Part shown: piece after piece, positions 1-9,465 of the stretch
Numbering within the stretch: position 1 is the first letter of the stretch
How the letters are laid out: each line of letters opens with the position of its first letter
DNA from: an uncultured Pelagibacteraceae bacterium
GTDB taxonomy: Bacteria; Pseudomonadota; Alphaproteobacteria; Pelagibacterales; Pelagibacteraceae
DNA length: 33,984 bases
Assembly: GCA_902595115.1 (NCBI GenBank)
Contig: CACJOS010000011.1
Span: forward strand, 1-33,984
Direction: 5' to 3'
Position numbers and translations under genes: made by a program
The notes under the pieces: generated by a model
Seen by the model: the letters and a program-made list of their open reading frames with translations, nothing else
Database searches by the model: none
Told to the model about the DNA's origin: nothing

Positions 1-635
1 GCTAATCCAAGATCATTGTGACAGTGAGCAGAAATAACAGCTTTGTCGATATTTGGTACATTATTCTTAATATGTGTAATGGTTCTAGCAAATTCCTCAG
101 GTATTGAATATCCAACAGTATCTGGAATATTAATGGTTTTTGCACCACATTTAATTGCAAGCTCAATTGTTTTGCACATGAAGTCTAGATTTGTTCTTGT
201 GCCGTCTTCACAAGACCACTCAACGTCATCAGTGAATTTTCTTGCATAAGTCACACTTTCTTTAATAGCATCTATCACTTGGTCGTCAGTCATATTTAAT
301 TTATGTTTCATATGAACAGGGCTGGTAGAAATAAATGTATGTATTCTAAATCTTTTTGCGTATTTTAAAGACTCATTACAAGCATCAATATCCTTTTTCA
401 TTGCTCTTGCTAAACCACAAGGAATTGAATTTTTAATACCTTTGCTTATTGCTGAAACAGCTTCAAAATCTCCAGGTGAAGAAATTGGAAAGCCAGCTTC
501 AATTATGTCAATTCCCATTTCATCAAATACTCTTGAGATTTGAATTTTTTCTTCAACGCTCATTGATGCGCCTGGAGATTGCTCACCATCACGCATTGTA
601 GTATCAAAAATAAATACTTTTTCTTTATCACTCAT
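1..635 (-). CDS. leuA: 2-isopropylmalate synthase, 5' part (runs off the left edge)
   Basis: The minus frame from the ATG at 633-635 is open to the window edge and gives about 211 residues, the N-terminal half of the TIM-barrel domain. It starts with MSDKEKVFIFDTTMRDGEQ, the HMGL-family FDTTxRDGEQ metal/substrate motif. Near the edge it reads AHCHNDLGLA, which carries the His-x-His metal ligands typical of LeuA. The enzyme condenses acetyl-CoA with 2-oxoisovalerate in the first committed step of leucine synthesis, in the cytoplasm. It lies downstream of ilvI-ilvH-ilvC on the same strand, so the valine precursor route and the leucine branch are neighbours. The 88-base gap after ilvC and a hairpin there suggest leuA may have its own promoter. 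Homocitrate synthase is the main alternative, but the motifs and context favour LeuA. Confidence 0.95.
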   Translation of the reverse strand, partial: MSDKEKVFIFDTTMRDGEQSPGASMSVEEKIQISRVFDEMGIDIIEAGFPISSPGDFEAVSAISKGIKNSIPCGLARAMKKDIDACNESLKYAKRFRIHTFISTSPVHMKHKLNMTDDQVIDAIKESVTYARKFTDDVEWSCEDGTRTNLDFMCKTIELAIKCGAKTINIPDTVGYSIPEEFARTITHIKNNVPNIDKAVISAHCHNDLGL

Positions 636-699
636 ATTTTATAAAAATTAATTCGTGAATAATACAACCTCTCGTATAGATTGCAAAATAAAAGAATTA

Positions 700-717
700 T
701 TCCAACCCAATTTGGAA
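700..717 (-). terminator. Possible hairpin terminator after ilvC
   Basis: TTCCAA (700-705) pairs with TTGGAA (712-717) around the 6-base loop CCCAAT. Read on the minus strand, the hairpin starts just 6 bases after the ilvC stop codon and is followed by an AT-rich run containing several T tracts. The stem is short and has only two G-C pairs, so this is a modest candidate. It would separate the ilv genes from leuA. Confidence 0.35.
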
Positions 718-723
718 CAATAA

Positions 724-2302
<1,579 letters not shown>

Positions 2303-2304
2303 TG

Positions 2305-4071
2305 TTAAACTAAAGTTTTACCTTTTCCAGTTATTTTGTTTTGCTCTTGATCTTTAGGGCCTAGTAACATTTGATTGTGTGGCTTACCAGAAGGTATCAT
2401 TGGGAAACAGTTTTCTTGTTTATCTACTAAACAGTCAAAGATGACTGGCCTGTCGGTATTTAACATCTCTATAATTTTATCGTCTAATTCGCTCGGATTA
2501 GTAGCTCTTATTCCTACACACCCATAAGCCTCAGCTAATTTAACAAAGTCAGGTAATGCTGCAGTATAACTTTCGGAGTAATTTTTGTCATGCAACAATT
2601 CCTGCCACTGTCTTACCATTCCCATATATTCATTATTTAAAATAAATATTTTAATTGGAAGGTTATATTGCACAGCTGTTGACATTTCTTGCATTGTCAT
2701 AAGCACTGATGCTTCACCAGCTATATCAATTACTAATTTTTTTGGATGAGCAATTTGAACACCAACTGCAGCAGGCAAACCATATCCCATGGTTCCAAGT
2801 CCACCAGAGGTCATCCATCTATTGGGTTTATCAAATTTATAATGTTGAGCTGCCCACATTTGGTGTTGGCCTACCTCAGTAGTAATGTAAGTATCCTTAT
2901 TTTTTGTTAGTTCATACAGTCTTTGGACTGCGTACTGAGGTTTAATAGTTTCAGTACTATTAACATAATCTAAAGATTTTTTTTCTCTCCATTTTTGTAT
3001 TGTTTCCCACCATTTAGAAATTTTTTGCTTATTAGAATTTGCAAAATTCGGTTTAGTTTTTTTTATAGTTTTTATAGTAGATGAAATAACATCTTGGACA
3101 TCACCAACAATTGGTAAATCGACTTTAACATTTTTATTAATTGATGATGGATCAATATCGATATGAACTTTTTTAGACTTCGGAGAGAATTCATCAATTT
3201 TTCCAGTTATACGATCATCAAATCTTGCCCCAATATTAATCATTAGATCGCAATCATGCATAGCATTGTTTGCTTCGTATGTTCCGTGCATCCCAAGCAT
3301 GCCTAAAAAAGAATTATCATCTCCGGGGAATGATCCTAATCCTTGCAAAGTTGAAGTAATAGGAAACCCTGTTGCTTGAACTAACTCTCTTAGCAACATG
3401 CTAGCTTTAGGTCCGGAGTTAATTACTCCACCACCTGTGTAAAAAATTGGTTTATTAGACTTTGACATTAGTCTAATCAACTCATCAATATCTTTTTGAT
3501 TAAATCTCTTATGATGTTTACCATTTAGTTTTTTATCTTTTTTTGGTTTTGTATAAGTAGCTTTTTGAAATTGGATATCCTTTGGAATATCAACTAGTAC
3601 AGGTCCTGGTCTTCCAGTTGTTGCTACTTCAAAAGCTTCATGAATGATTTTAGATAAATCTTTAATATCTTTTACCAACCAGTTATGTTTTGTACATGGT
3701 CTTGTTATACCGGTCGTGTCACATTCTTGGAAAGCATCAGTTCCAATTAAATGAGTTGGAACTTGTCCAGAAATACAAACTAAAGGTATAGAATCCATAT
3801 AAGCATCCGTGAGCGCAGTAACCACATTGGTAGCACCTGGGCCTGAAGTTACTAAAACTACACCAGGTTTACCTGATGATCTTGCGTATCCTTCTGCAGC
3901 ATGACCTGCACCTTGCTCATGTCTTACTAAAATATGTTTTATTGATGAATGATTTTTTAGCTCATCATAAATTGGTAATACAGCGCCACCAGGATAACCA
4001 AAAATAAATTCTACATTTTGATCTTCCAAGCATTTAAATACGATTTCAGCGCCGGTTGATAATTTTGCCAT
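2305..4071 (-). CDS. ilvI: Acetolactate synthase, large catalytic subunit
   Basis: This 588-residue ThDP enzyme has a full set of family motifs: FGYPGGAVLPIYDEL near 24, RHEQGAGHAAEGYAR with the catalytic Glu at residue 52, SGPGATN near 76-82, GARFDDRITG near 281 and RQWQEL near 487. It joins two pyruvates to acetolactate, or pyruvate and 2-oxobutyrate to acetohydroxybutyrate. The metal/ThDP motif reads GEA at 452-454, with Asn480, where most family members have GDG or GDA; Glu in place of Asp is conservative. There is no clear Shine-Dalgarno. The start ATG is touched by an inverted repeat that extends into the miaA stop codon. It is the first gene of the ilvI-ilvH-ilvC set. The symbol ilvB is equally usable. 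Confidence 0.96.
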   Translation of the reverse strand: MAKLSTGAEIVFKCLEDQNVEFIFGYPGGAVLPIYDELKNHSSIKHILVRHEQGAGHAAEGYARSSGKPGVVLVTSGPGATNVVTALTDAYMDSIPLVCISGQVPTHLIGTDAFQECDTTGITRPCTKHNWLVKDIKDLSKIIHEAFEVATTGRPGPVLVDIPKDIQFQKATYTKPKKDKKLNGKHHKRFNQKDIDELIRLMSKSNKPIFYTGGGVINSGPKASMLLRELVQATGFPITSTLQGLGSFPGDDNSFLGMLGMHGTYEANNAMHDCDLMINIGARFDDRITGKIDEFSPKSKKVHIDIDPSSINKNVKVDLPIVGDVQDVISSTIKTIKKTKPNFANSNKQKISKWWETIQKWREKKSLDYVNSTETIKPQYAVQRLYELTKNKDTYITTEVGQHQMWAAQHYKFDKPNRWMTSGGLGTMGYGLPAAVGVQIAHPKKLVIDIAGEASVLMTMQEMSTAVQYNLPIKIFILNNEYMGMVRQWQELLHDKNYSESYTAALPDFVKLAEAYGCVGIRATNPSELDDKIIEMLNTDRPVIFDCLVDKQENCFPMIPSGKPHNQMLLGPKDQEQNKITGKGKTLV

Positions 4072-4107
4072 TTAACCAATCTAGCTGAAGTTGTGCTTAT
4101 TGGTCAA
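4072..4107 (-). promoter_or_regulatory. Inverted repeat and possible promoter at the miaA stop / ilvI start
   Basis: Read on the minus strand, TTGACCAAT (4107-4099) can pair along all 9 positions, with one G-U, with ATTGGTTAA (4080-4072), leaving an 18-base loop. The first arm contains the last codons and stop of miaA; the second arm abuts the ilvI ATG. The same stretch holds a candidate sigma-70 promoter, TTGACC, an 18-base spacer, then TAGATT. A folded hairpin would cover the ilvI ribosome-landing region. No leader peptide rich in Val, Leu or Ile is visible, so classical attenuation is not supported. Confidence 0.35.
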
Positions 4108-5032
4108 GTTTAAGAGAGGATATTTTGATTTTTTTTAAGAACGAGCCAAGCATTTTATAATCAACTTTTTCCCAATCGATCATTTGATTTCTTGCCCATG
4201 TTCTTTGTCTTTTCGCATATTGTCTTGTTTTTATGGAAATTTGCTCTTTGGTAGTATCAATATTTTGCTCTCCATCCAAAAATTTACATATTTCGGATAT
4301 GCCTATTACTTTATTTGATGTCTTGTCTTTCCTTATTTTAAGATGTCTAAATTTTTTCACTTCATTAACTGCACCTAATGAGATCATTTTGTTCACCCTT
4401 GTATTTATCCTTTTAATTAAATCATCTCTTGGACAATCAATATAAATTTTTAAAAAATCATTTTCATCAAAGTTTTTTCTCGTTTTTTCAAACCATTTAT
4501 ATAAAGAAATCTTCGTATATTTCTTCACCTCGTATGCTCTCAAAGATCTATGCGCATCATTTGGACTTATTTTTGATATAACTAATGGATCCAATTTTAT
4601 TAAATTATTATAAAATTTCTTTTGACCAATTTTTCTATGGTTATTTCTAATTTTATTTCTAAATTTTTTTGGGATCGAGGGAATTTTTACTAAACCATTA
4701 ATAATAGCTCTAAAATATAATCCTGTACCACCAACTAAAATTGGTATTTTGTTTTTGTTGTGTATCTGTTTAATTAATTTAATTGTCTTTTTTAACCAAT
4801 CTCCGGTAGAAAAATTTTTTTTTACACTATAAAAACCATACAAATAATGCTTAATATTTTTGGTTTCTTTTACTTTTGGACGAGCATTTAGAATTTTTAT
4901 TTCTCTATAAATCTGCATGCTATCGGTGTTAATAATTTCTCCATCTACTTTTTTCGCAAGTTTTATTGCAAAATTTGATTTTCCCGATGCAGTTGGTCCA
5001 GCAATTAAAATTATTTTGGACTTTTTGTCCAT
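4097..5032 (-). CDS. miaA: tRNA dimethylallyltransferase
   Basis: This protein of 311 residues has the usual MiaA length. The P-loop GPTASGKSN sits at residues 12-20, followed by DSMQIYRE, the family's DSxQxY motif for substrate and catalysis, then ILVGGTGLYFRAIINGL near residue 100 and DPNDAHR-like PNDAHRSLRAYEV. A C-terminal RQYAKRQRTWARNQ matches the tRNA-binding end of the family. It transfers a dimethylallyl group to A37 of tRNAs reading UNN codons. It sits 3 bases after degP and 25 bases before ilvI on the same strand. Shared transcription with hflK-hflC-degP is likely from spacing, and read-through into ilvI is possible. Confidence 0.95.
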   Translation of the reverse strand: MDKKSKIILIAGPTASGKSNFAIKLAKKVDGEIINTDSMQIYREIKILNARPKVKETKNIKHYLYGFYSVKKNFSTGDWLKKTIKLIKQIHNKNKIPILVGGTGLYFRAIINGLVKIPSIPKKFRNKIRNNHRKIGQKKFYNNLIKLDPLVISKISPNDAHRSLRAYEVKKYTKISLYKWFEKTRKNFDENDFLKIYIDCPRDDLIKRINTRVNKMISLGAVNEVKKFRHLKIRKDKTSNKVIGISEICKFLDGEQNIDTTKEQISIKTRQYAKRQRTWARNQMIDWEKVDYKMLGSFLKKIKISSLKLDQ

Positions 5033-5035
5033 ATC

Positions 5036-6439
5036 CTAGTCTAGTTTGACGCCGATATAACTCTTTTGATTTTGATTATTGTAAATTACGATAACAATAG
5101 ATTTATTTTTTGCCATCACGGCGGACTTCATAATATTATCAAGATCTCCAGGTGTTTTAATTTTTCTTTTTTGTGCCTCTATTATTATATTATTTATCGC
5201 TAAATTTGCTAATGGACTATCATTATCTATTTTTGTAATTACAACCCCGGTAGTATTTGATGGTAATCCTCTGTTGCTTATATCTTCCTTCTTTAATGGC
5301 CTGACCTCAATTTTAAGATTTTCAATTCTAGAAGATTTTACTAGTTTTGGTTTTGTTTCTTTAAAATCTTCAGATGTTTCTAATCTACCTAACGTAATTT
5401 TTTTATTAATTAGTTTCTTATTTCTCCATATTTTAACATTTACAATTTTTCCAACTTTTGTTTGGGCTACTATCATCGGAAGTTCTTTCATTTCGTTAAT
5501 TTTTTTTCCATCGAATTCTAAAATTATATCACCTGCTTTAACACCACCTTTATCCGATGGGCTACCATCTGAAACACTTGATACTAGTGCTCCTCTTGGC
5601 TTTCCTAATTGTTCGGCTTCTGCAATTTCTTTCGTAACTTGTTGAATTCTTACTCCTAGCCAACCTCTTTTTGTTTCTCCAAATTCGATTAATTGATCAA
5701 TAACTAATTCAGCACTATTTGATGGAATTGCAAATCCAATTCCTATTGAACCTGACTGTCCTAATATTGCTGTATTAATTCCAATTACGTTTCCGTCCAT
5801 ATCAAACAATGGTCCCCCAGAATTACCTTGATTGATTGAAGCATCAGTTTGAATATAGTCTTCGTATCTAGTGAGACCTATACTTCTGTTTCTTGCAGAT
5901 ATAATTCCAGCCGTAACAGTGCCTCCTAAACCGAAAGGATTACCTATTGCTATAACCCAATCCCCTATTCTTGCTTTATCTGAGTTTCCAAATTTTACTG
6001 GAGTAAATCTATCGTCAGAATCAATTTGTAATACAGCAATATCTGATAATGGATCTGAACCAATTATTTTAGCATTATATTCTTTATCATCGTTAAATCT
6101 AACTAAAATATCTTCTGCACCTTTTATTACGTGATTGTTTGTAATAACAAGACCTTTTTCATCAATTATGAAACCTGATCCAAGAGCGCTCGCTTTTCTT
6201 TCTTGTGGAGTTCCAAATTCTTTAAACATATCCTCAAAAGGTGACCCTGGAGGAAATTCAAAAGGAAAAGGATTTGATCTCGATACAACTGTTTGAGTTG
6301 TTGAAATATTTACAACAGATGGCATTAGCTTTTCTGCTAAATCTGCGAATGAATTAGGCACATTTTGAGCTTTAACACTGAAAGTAAAGCCAAAAGTTAT
6401 AATAAAAATTAATGCTATTTTAAAAAATCTATTTTTCAT
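5036..6439 (-). CDS. degP: Periplasmic serine protease, DegP/HtrA family
   Basis: A signal peptide (MKNRFFKIALIFIITFGF to KAQ) is followed by a trypsin-like domain with the triad His103 (TNNHVIKG), Asp133 (DPLSDIAVL) and Ser207 (QGNSGGPLF). Two PDZ domains come next, the first around GALVSSVSDGSPSDKGGVKA and the second around GVVITKIDNDSPLANL. I chose the ATG at 6437-6439 because it begins the signal peptide and lies one base past the upstream stop. An 8-codon extension would need a TTG start and would overlap that gene. It degrades or refolds damaged envelope proteins. The gene lies directly after the DUF2065 gene and hflK-hflC, the same grouping of membrane and periplasmic quality-control genes seen in other proteobacteria. 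Confidence 0.95.
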   Translation of the reverse strand: MKNRFFKIALIFIITFGFTFSVKAQNVPNSFADLAEKLMPSVVNISTTQTVVSRSNPFPFEFPPGSPFEDMFKEFGTPQERKASALGSGFIIDEKGLVITNNHVIKGAEDILVRFNDDKEYNAKIIGSDPLSDIAVLQIDSDDRFTPVKFGNSDKARIGDWVIAIGNPFGLGGTVTAGIISARNRSIGLTRYEDYIQTDASINQGNSGGPLFDMDGNVIGINTAILGQSGSIGIGFAIPSNSAELVIDQLIEFGETKRGWLGVRIQQVTKEIAEAEQLGKPRGALVSSVSDGSPSDKGGVKAGDIILEFDGKKINEMKELPMIVAQTKVGKIVNVKIWRNKKLINKKITLGRLETSEDFKETKPKLVKSSRIENLKIEVRPLKKEDISNRGLPSNTTGVVITKIDNDSPLANLAINNIIIEAQKRKIKTPGDLDNIMKSAVMAKNKSIVIVIYNNQNQKSYIGVKLD

Positions 6440-6440
6440 C

Positions 6441-6626
6441 TTATGTTTTAAAGTACCATACAATTATAAATCCGATAATTGCAAAAGTTAGACCTGAAAA
6501 TCTTATCTGGGATATTTTCAACATGTCTATTTTTTTTAGCATATTTTTCATTTTTGATGGAAATATGGCATATAAAATGCCTTCAATAAATAAGAATAGA
6601 CCAAAAGCAATGATCAATTCATTCAT
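6441..6626 (-). CDS. DUF2065 small membrane protein
   Basis: This 61-residue protein has two predicted membrane helices, about 4-22 (LIIAFGLFLFIEGILYAIF) and 43-58 (RFSGLTFAIIGFIIVWY), joined by a lysine-rich loop, FPSKMKNMLKK. Size, topology and the FPxxxxxML motif match the DUF2065 (YjeT-like) family, which in many proteobacteria lies next to hflC, as here. The role of the family is unknown. It starts 7 bases after hflC and ends one base before the degP ATG, so it is part of the same transcription unit. Confidence 0.85.
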   Translation of the reverse strand: MNELIIAFGLFLFIEGILYAIFPSKMKNMLKKIDMLKISQIRFSGLTFAIIGFIIVWYFKT

Positions 6627-6633
6627 GAAATAA

Positions 6634-7500
6634 TTATGGAGTTGCTTTAGATTTTACGTTTCCAAAAAATTTAAAAAATTCACTGTCTGGGGATAATACT
6701 AAAGAAGTTTCTCCACCTATAAGAGCTTTTTCATATGCTTGCATTGCTCTGTAGAAAGCAAAGAATTCTGGATCTTGACCAAAGGCATCAGCAAAAATTT
6801 TGTTTCTTTGACCATCGCCTTCACCCTTCATAATTTCAGATTTTTTTTGTGCATCTGCTAATATTACTGTAACTTCTTTATCAGCCGTTGAGGTGATAGT
6901 TACTGCCATTTCAGCACCTTTCGCTCTAAATTCTTTTGCTTCTCTATTTCTCTCAGTTTGCATTCTTGCAAAAATAGCATCACTGTTTGCTTGTGGGAGA
7001 TCTGCTCTTTTAATTCTAACATCAATAATCTTTATGCCAAATTTTTCAGCTTCATTATTAACTCCTTCTTGAATTAATGCCATCTGTTTTGTTCTATCCT
7101 CAGATAATAAAGTTTGAAGTCTTTGAGTACCTAGTACACTTCTAATTCTAGAGTTTATAATCGTTGATAATCTAGATCTTGCTACTCTCTCGTTTCCAAC
7201 TGAAATATAAAATTTTAGAGGATCAATTATTTGAAATCTTGCAAATGCATCTACAATTAGTCTTTTTTGATCTGATGCAATTACTTCCTCTGGTGGAGCA
7301 TCCAGATTTAATATTCTTTTATCAAGAAAAACTACGTTCTGGATAAAAGGAAGTTTGAAGTTTAAACCAGGTTTTGTAAGAATTCTTTTTGGGTCACCAA
7401 ATTGTAGAACTATTGCTTGATTTACCTCTTTTACAATAAATATAGAAAAGAAAGCTGTTGCAGCAATTACAGCAATTATTGGTAAAATTATTTTTTTCAT
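6634..7500 (-). CDS. hflC: HflC, SPFH-domain regulator of FtsH protease
   Basis: This protein of 288 residues has an N-terminal membrane anchor (residues 5-22) and then an SPFH/band-7 domain beginning VNQAIVLQFGDPKRILTKPGLNFKLPF. A long helical segment, RMQTERNREAKEFRAKGAE, is typical of the HflC coiled coil. It ends in the family's FFAFYRAMQAYEKAL and LVLSPDSEFFKFF elements. With HflK it forms the periplasm-facing complex that surrounds and modulates the membrane protease FtsH. The stop of hflK and the start of hflC are one base apart, in the usual hflK-hflC order. Confidence 0.95.
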   Translation of the reverse strand: MKKIILPIIAVIAATAFFSIFIVKEVNQAIVLQFGDPKRILTKPGLNFKLPFIQNVVFLDKRILNLDAPPEEVIASDQKRLIVDAFARFQIIDPLKFYISVGNERVARSRLSTIINSRIRSVLGTQRLQTLLSEDRTKQMALIQEGVNNEAEKFGIKIIDVRIKRADLPQANSDAIFARMQTERNREAKEFRAKGAEMAVTITSTADKEVTVILADAQKKSEIMKGEGDGQRNKIFADAFGQDPEFFAFYRAMQAYEKALIGGETSLVLSPDSEFFKFFGNVKSKATP

Positions 7501-7501
7501 A

Positions 7502-8596
7502 TTAATTTGTCGCCTTTTTTAATTCTGGAAGTGGTAGATATGGAACTACACCAGATCCGGCTTCCTTATCAATTATTACTTTATCGATGTCCGCTAAAAC
7601 TTTCTCCATTGTTTCTAAATACATTCTTTCTTGTGTTACTTGTTTTGCATTTTTATATTCGTTAAATATTGCTAAAAATCTACTTGCTTCACCTTCAGCT
7701 TTAGCAACAACTTCTTTTTTATATGCTTCTGCTGCTTGTAATATTTTTGCTGCTTCTCCTCGTGCTCTCGGTATAACATCGTTCGCATATGCCTCAGCTT
7801 CATTTTTAGATCTTTCCATGTCAGCTCTTGCTGCTTGAACATCTCTAAATGCGTCTATAACCTGGTCAGGTGGGTCTGCTTTTTGTGTTTGAACTTGTGT
7901 AACCTGAATTCCACTTGTGTACTCGTCTAAAATAGATTGAATAATTTCTTGAGTATCAGTTTCAATTTTTGATCTACCCTCGGTTAATATAGGTTGAATA
8001 TTACTTCTTGCTATAACCTCTCTCATTGCTGTTTCAGCCGCTGCCTTCACAGTTCCTTCTGGATCTTGAATTTTAAATAAAAAGTTTCCTGCATCTTTAA
8101 TTACCCAAAATACTGAAAAATCTATATTAACAATGTTCTCATCACCAGTTAACATGAGACTTTCCTCTGGTACATCCGCTACAGCTGAAGAGGTAAATCC
8201 ACTGTCTCTTTCTGACCTAAAGCCAATATCAATTCTGTTTACTTTCGTTACTTTCGGTGTAAGTACACTTTCAACAGGAAAAGGAATGTGATAATTTAAA
8301 CCCGGTTGAGTAGTTTTGACAAATTTTCCAAACCTTAAGACCACACCCTGTTCATCTGGTAGAACTCTATATAAACCACTTAAAGACCAAATAACTAATA
8401 AAATAATAAGACCAAAAATTATTGGCTTACCACCTTTAGCTGCACCACCAGGCATGAATTTGTTTATTTTATCTTGAATATTTCTAATGATTTCATCAAT
8501 GTCAGGAGGAGTTGGACCCTTTCTTCCTGAACCATTTCCGCCTCCCGGAGGACTTCCCCAGGGACTACCACCTCTGCCTCTAAAATCATCTACCAT
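7502..8596 (-). CDS. hflK: HflK, SPFH-domain regulator of FtsH protease
   Basis: This protein of 364 residues has a glycine/proline-rich cytoplasmic N-terminus (GRGGSPWGSPPGGGNGSG), a single membrane helix around 63-80 (PIIFGLIILLVIWSLSGLY), and an SPFH domain beginning VLPDEQGVVLRFGKFVKTTQPGL. The coiled-coil part is rich in Ala/Glu (AYANDVIPRARGEAAKILQAAEAY), as in HflK. It partners HflC in the FtsH-associated complex. It is the first gene of its minus-strand run. The 71-base gap to the divergent mrp gene must hold promoters for both directions, although I cannot place them with confidence. Confidence 0.95.
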   Translation of the reverse strand: MVDDFRGRGGSPWGSPPGGGNGSGRKGPTPPDIDEIIRNIQDKINKFMPGGAAKGGKPIIFGLIILLVIWSLSGLYRVLPDEQGVVLRFGKFVKTTQPGLNYHIPFPVESVLTPKVTKVNRIDIGFRSERDSGFTSSAVADVPEESLMLTGDENIVNIDFSVFWVIKDAGNFLFKIQDPEGTVKAAAETAMREVIARSNIQPILTEGRSKIETDTQEIIQSILDEYTSGIQVTQVQTQKADPPDQVIDAFRDVQAARADMERSKNEAEAYANDVIPRARGEAAKILQAAEAYKKEVVAKAEGEASRFLAIFNEYKNAKQVTQERMYLETMEKVLADIDKVIIDKEAGSGVVPYLPLPELKKATN

Positions 8597-8667
8597 GACA
8601 CTCTATATAGTGTCTTTAAGATGAAAAACAAGATAAGTATAAGGGATAAATAGTACTAATTGAAGCA

Positions 8668-9465
8668 ATGGAGCAAATAAAACCAAAGAAAAAGTTTGTT
8701 AAGAACCCTATTCTAGGCACTAAATTCACTATAGCAATATCGAGTGCTAAGGGTGGAGTTGGGAAATCAACATTTGCAACAAATTTAGCATTAGCCCTAA
8801 AAAAAACTGGTTGTAAAGTTGGTTTGCTTGATGCTGACATTTATGGGCCGTCTCTTCCGAAACTATTTTCAATTTCCGGCAAACCTGAAACTGATGGAAA
8901 AAATTTAATTCCAGTTAAAAAATACGATATTCAATGTATGTCTATTGGATTTCTTACTGAGGAGCAAACACCAATGATTTGGCGTGGACCAATGGTCACT
9001 AGTGCAATTAAAACTTTTACTCAAAAAGTGAGCTGGAAAAATTTAGACTTTATAATAGTTGATATGCCCCCAGGAACCGGAGATACCCAATTGACATTTA
9101 CACAAGAAATTAAGTTAGATGGAGTAATTATTATTTCTACGCCTCAAGAAATAGCATTACAAGATGTAAGAAGAGGTATTAGGATGTTTGATAAGTTAGG
9201 CACTGAAATTATTGGTTTAATAGATAATATGAGTTTTTTTAAAGGTGACGATGGGAAAAAATATAATTTATTTGGTAGTGGTGGAGTGAAAAAAACAGCA
9301 GAGGACTTTAATAAAGAATTTTTGGGAGAGATACCAGTATTTCCAGAAGTTGGAGAATTTGGTGACCAGGGAAAACCAATAGTTGAAGCAAAACCCGAAC
9401 ATGAGGCCTCAAAAATATATTTAAATTTAGCTGAAAAGATAAAAAATAAATTTTTAACCGACTAA
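8668..9465 (+). CDS. mrp: Mrp/ApbC-type P-loop ATPase, Fe-S cluster carrier family
   Basis: This protein of 265 residues has the deviant Walker A KGGVGKST at 28-35, DADIYGPSLPKLF near 56, and the Mrp signatures WRGPMVTSAIKTF and DMPPGTGDTQLT. Two things are reduced against classical Mrp. There is no N-terminal MIP18/DUF59 domain. The NMSxF-CPxC region, which usually supplies the cluster-bridging cysteines, reads NMSFFKGDDGKKYNLFG with no cysteine. Cluster carriage in the usual way is therefore doubtful, though ATPase function looks intact. The gene is transcribed away from hflK, and its stop overlaps the stop of the convergent SGNH hydrolase gene by 4 bases. Confidence 0.9.
   Translation: MEQIKPKKKFVKNPILGTKFTIAISSAKGGVGKSTFATNLALALKKTGCKVGLLDADIYGPSLPKLFSISGKPETDGKNLIPVKKYDIQCMSIGFLTEEQTPMIWRGPMVTSAIKTFTQKVSWKNLDFIIVDMPPGTGDTQLTFTQEIKLDGVIIISTPQEIALQDVRRGIRMFDKLGTEIIGLIDNMSFFKGDDGKKYNLFGSGGVKKTAEDFNKEFLGEIPVFPEVGEFGDQGKPIVEAKPEHEASKIYLNLAEKIKNKFLTD

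Noticed and set aside
5274..5645. A 123-codon open frame antisense to degP, and similar antisense frames elsewhere (for example in fumC, ligA, hflK).
   Set aside because: Each lies wholly inside a well-supported gene on the other strand, has low-complexity composition, and shows no recognisable domain.
6440..6463. An eight-codon N-terminal extension of the DegP frame.
   Set aside because: It needs a TTG start, overlaps the DUF2065 gene and would put a charged stretch before the signal peptide; the ATG at 6439 is better.
8598..8613. ACACT-CTATAT-AGTGT inverted repeat just before the hflK start.
   Set aside because: Five-base arms in an AT-rich gap are expected by chance, and no clear promoter elements could be placed around it.
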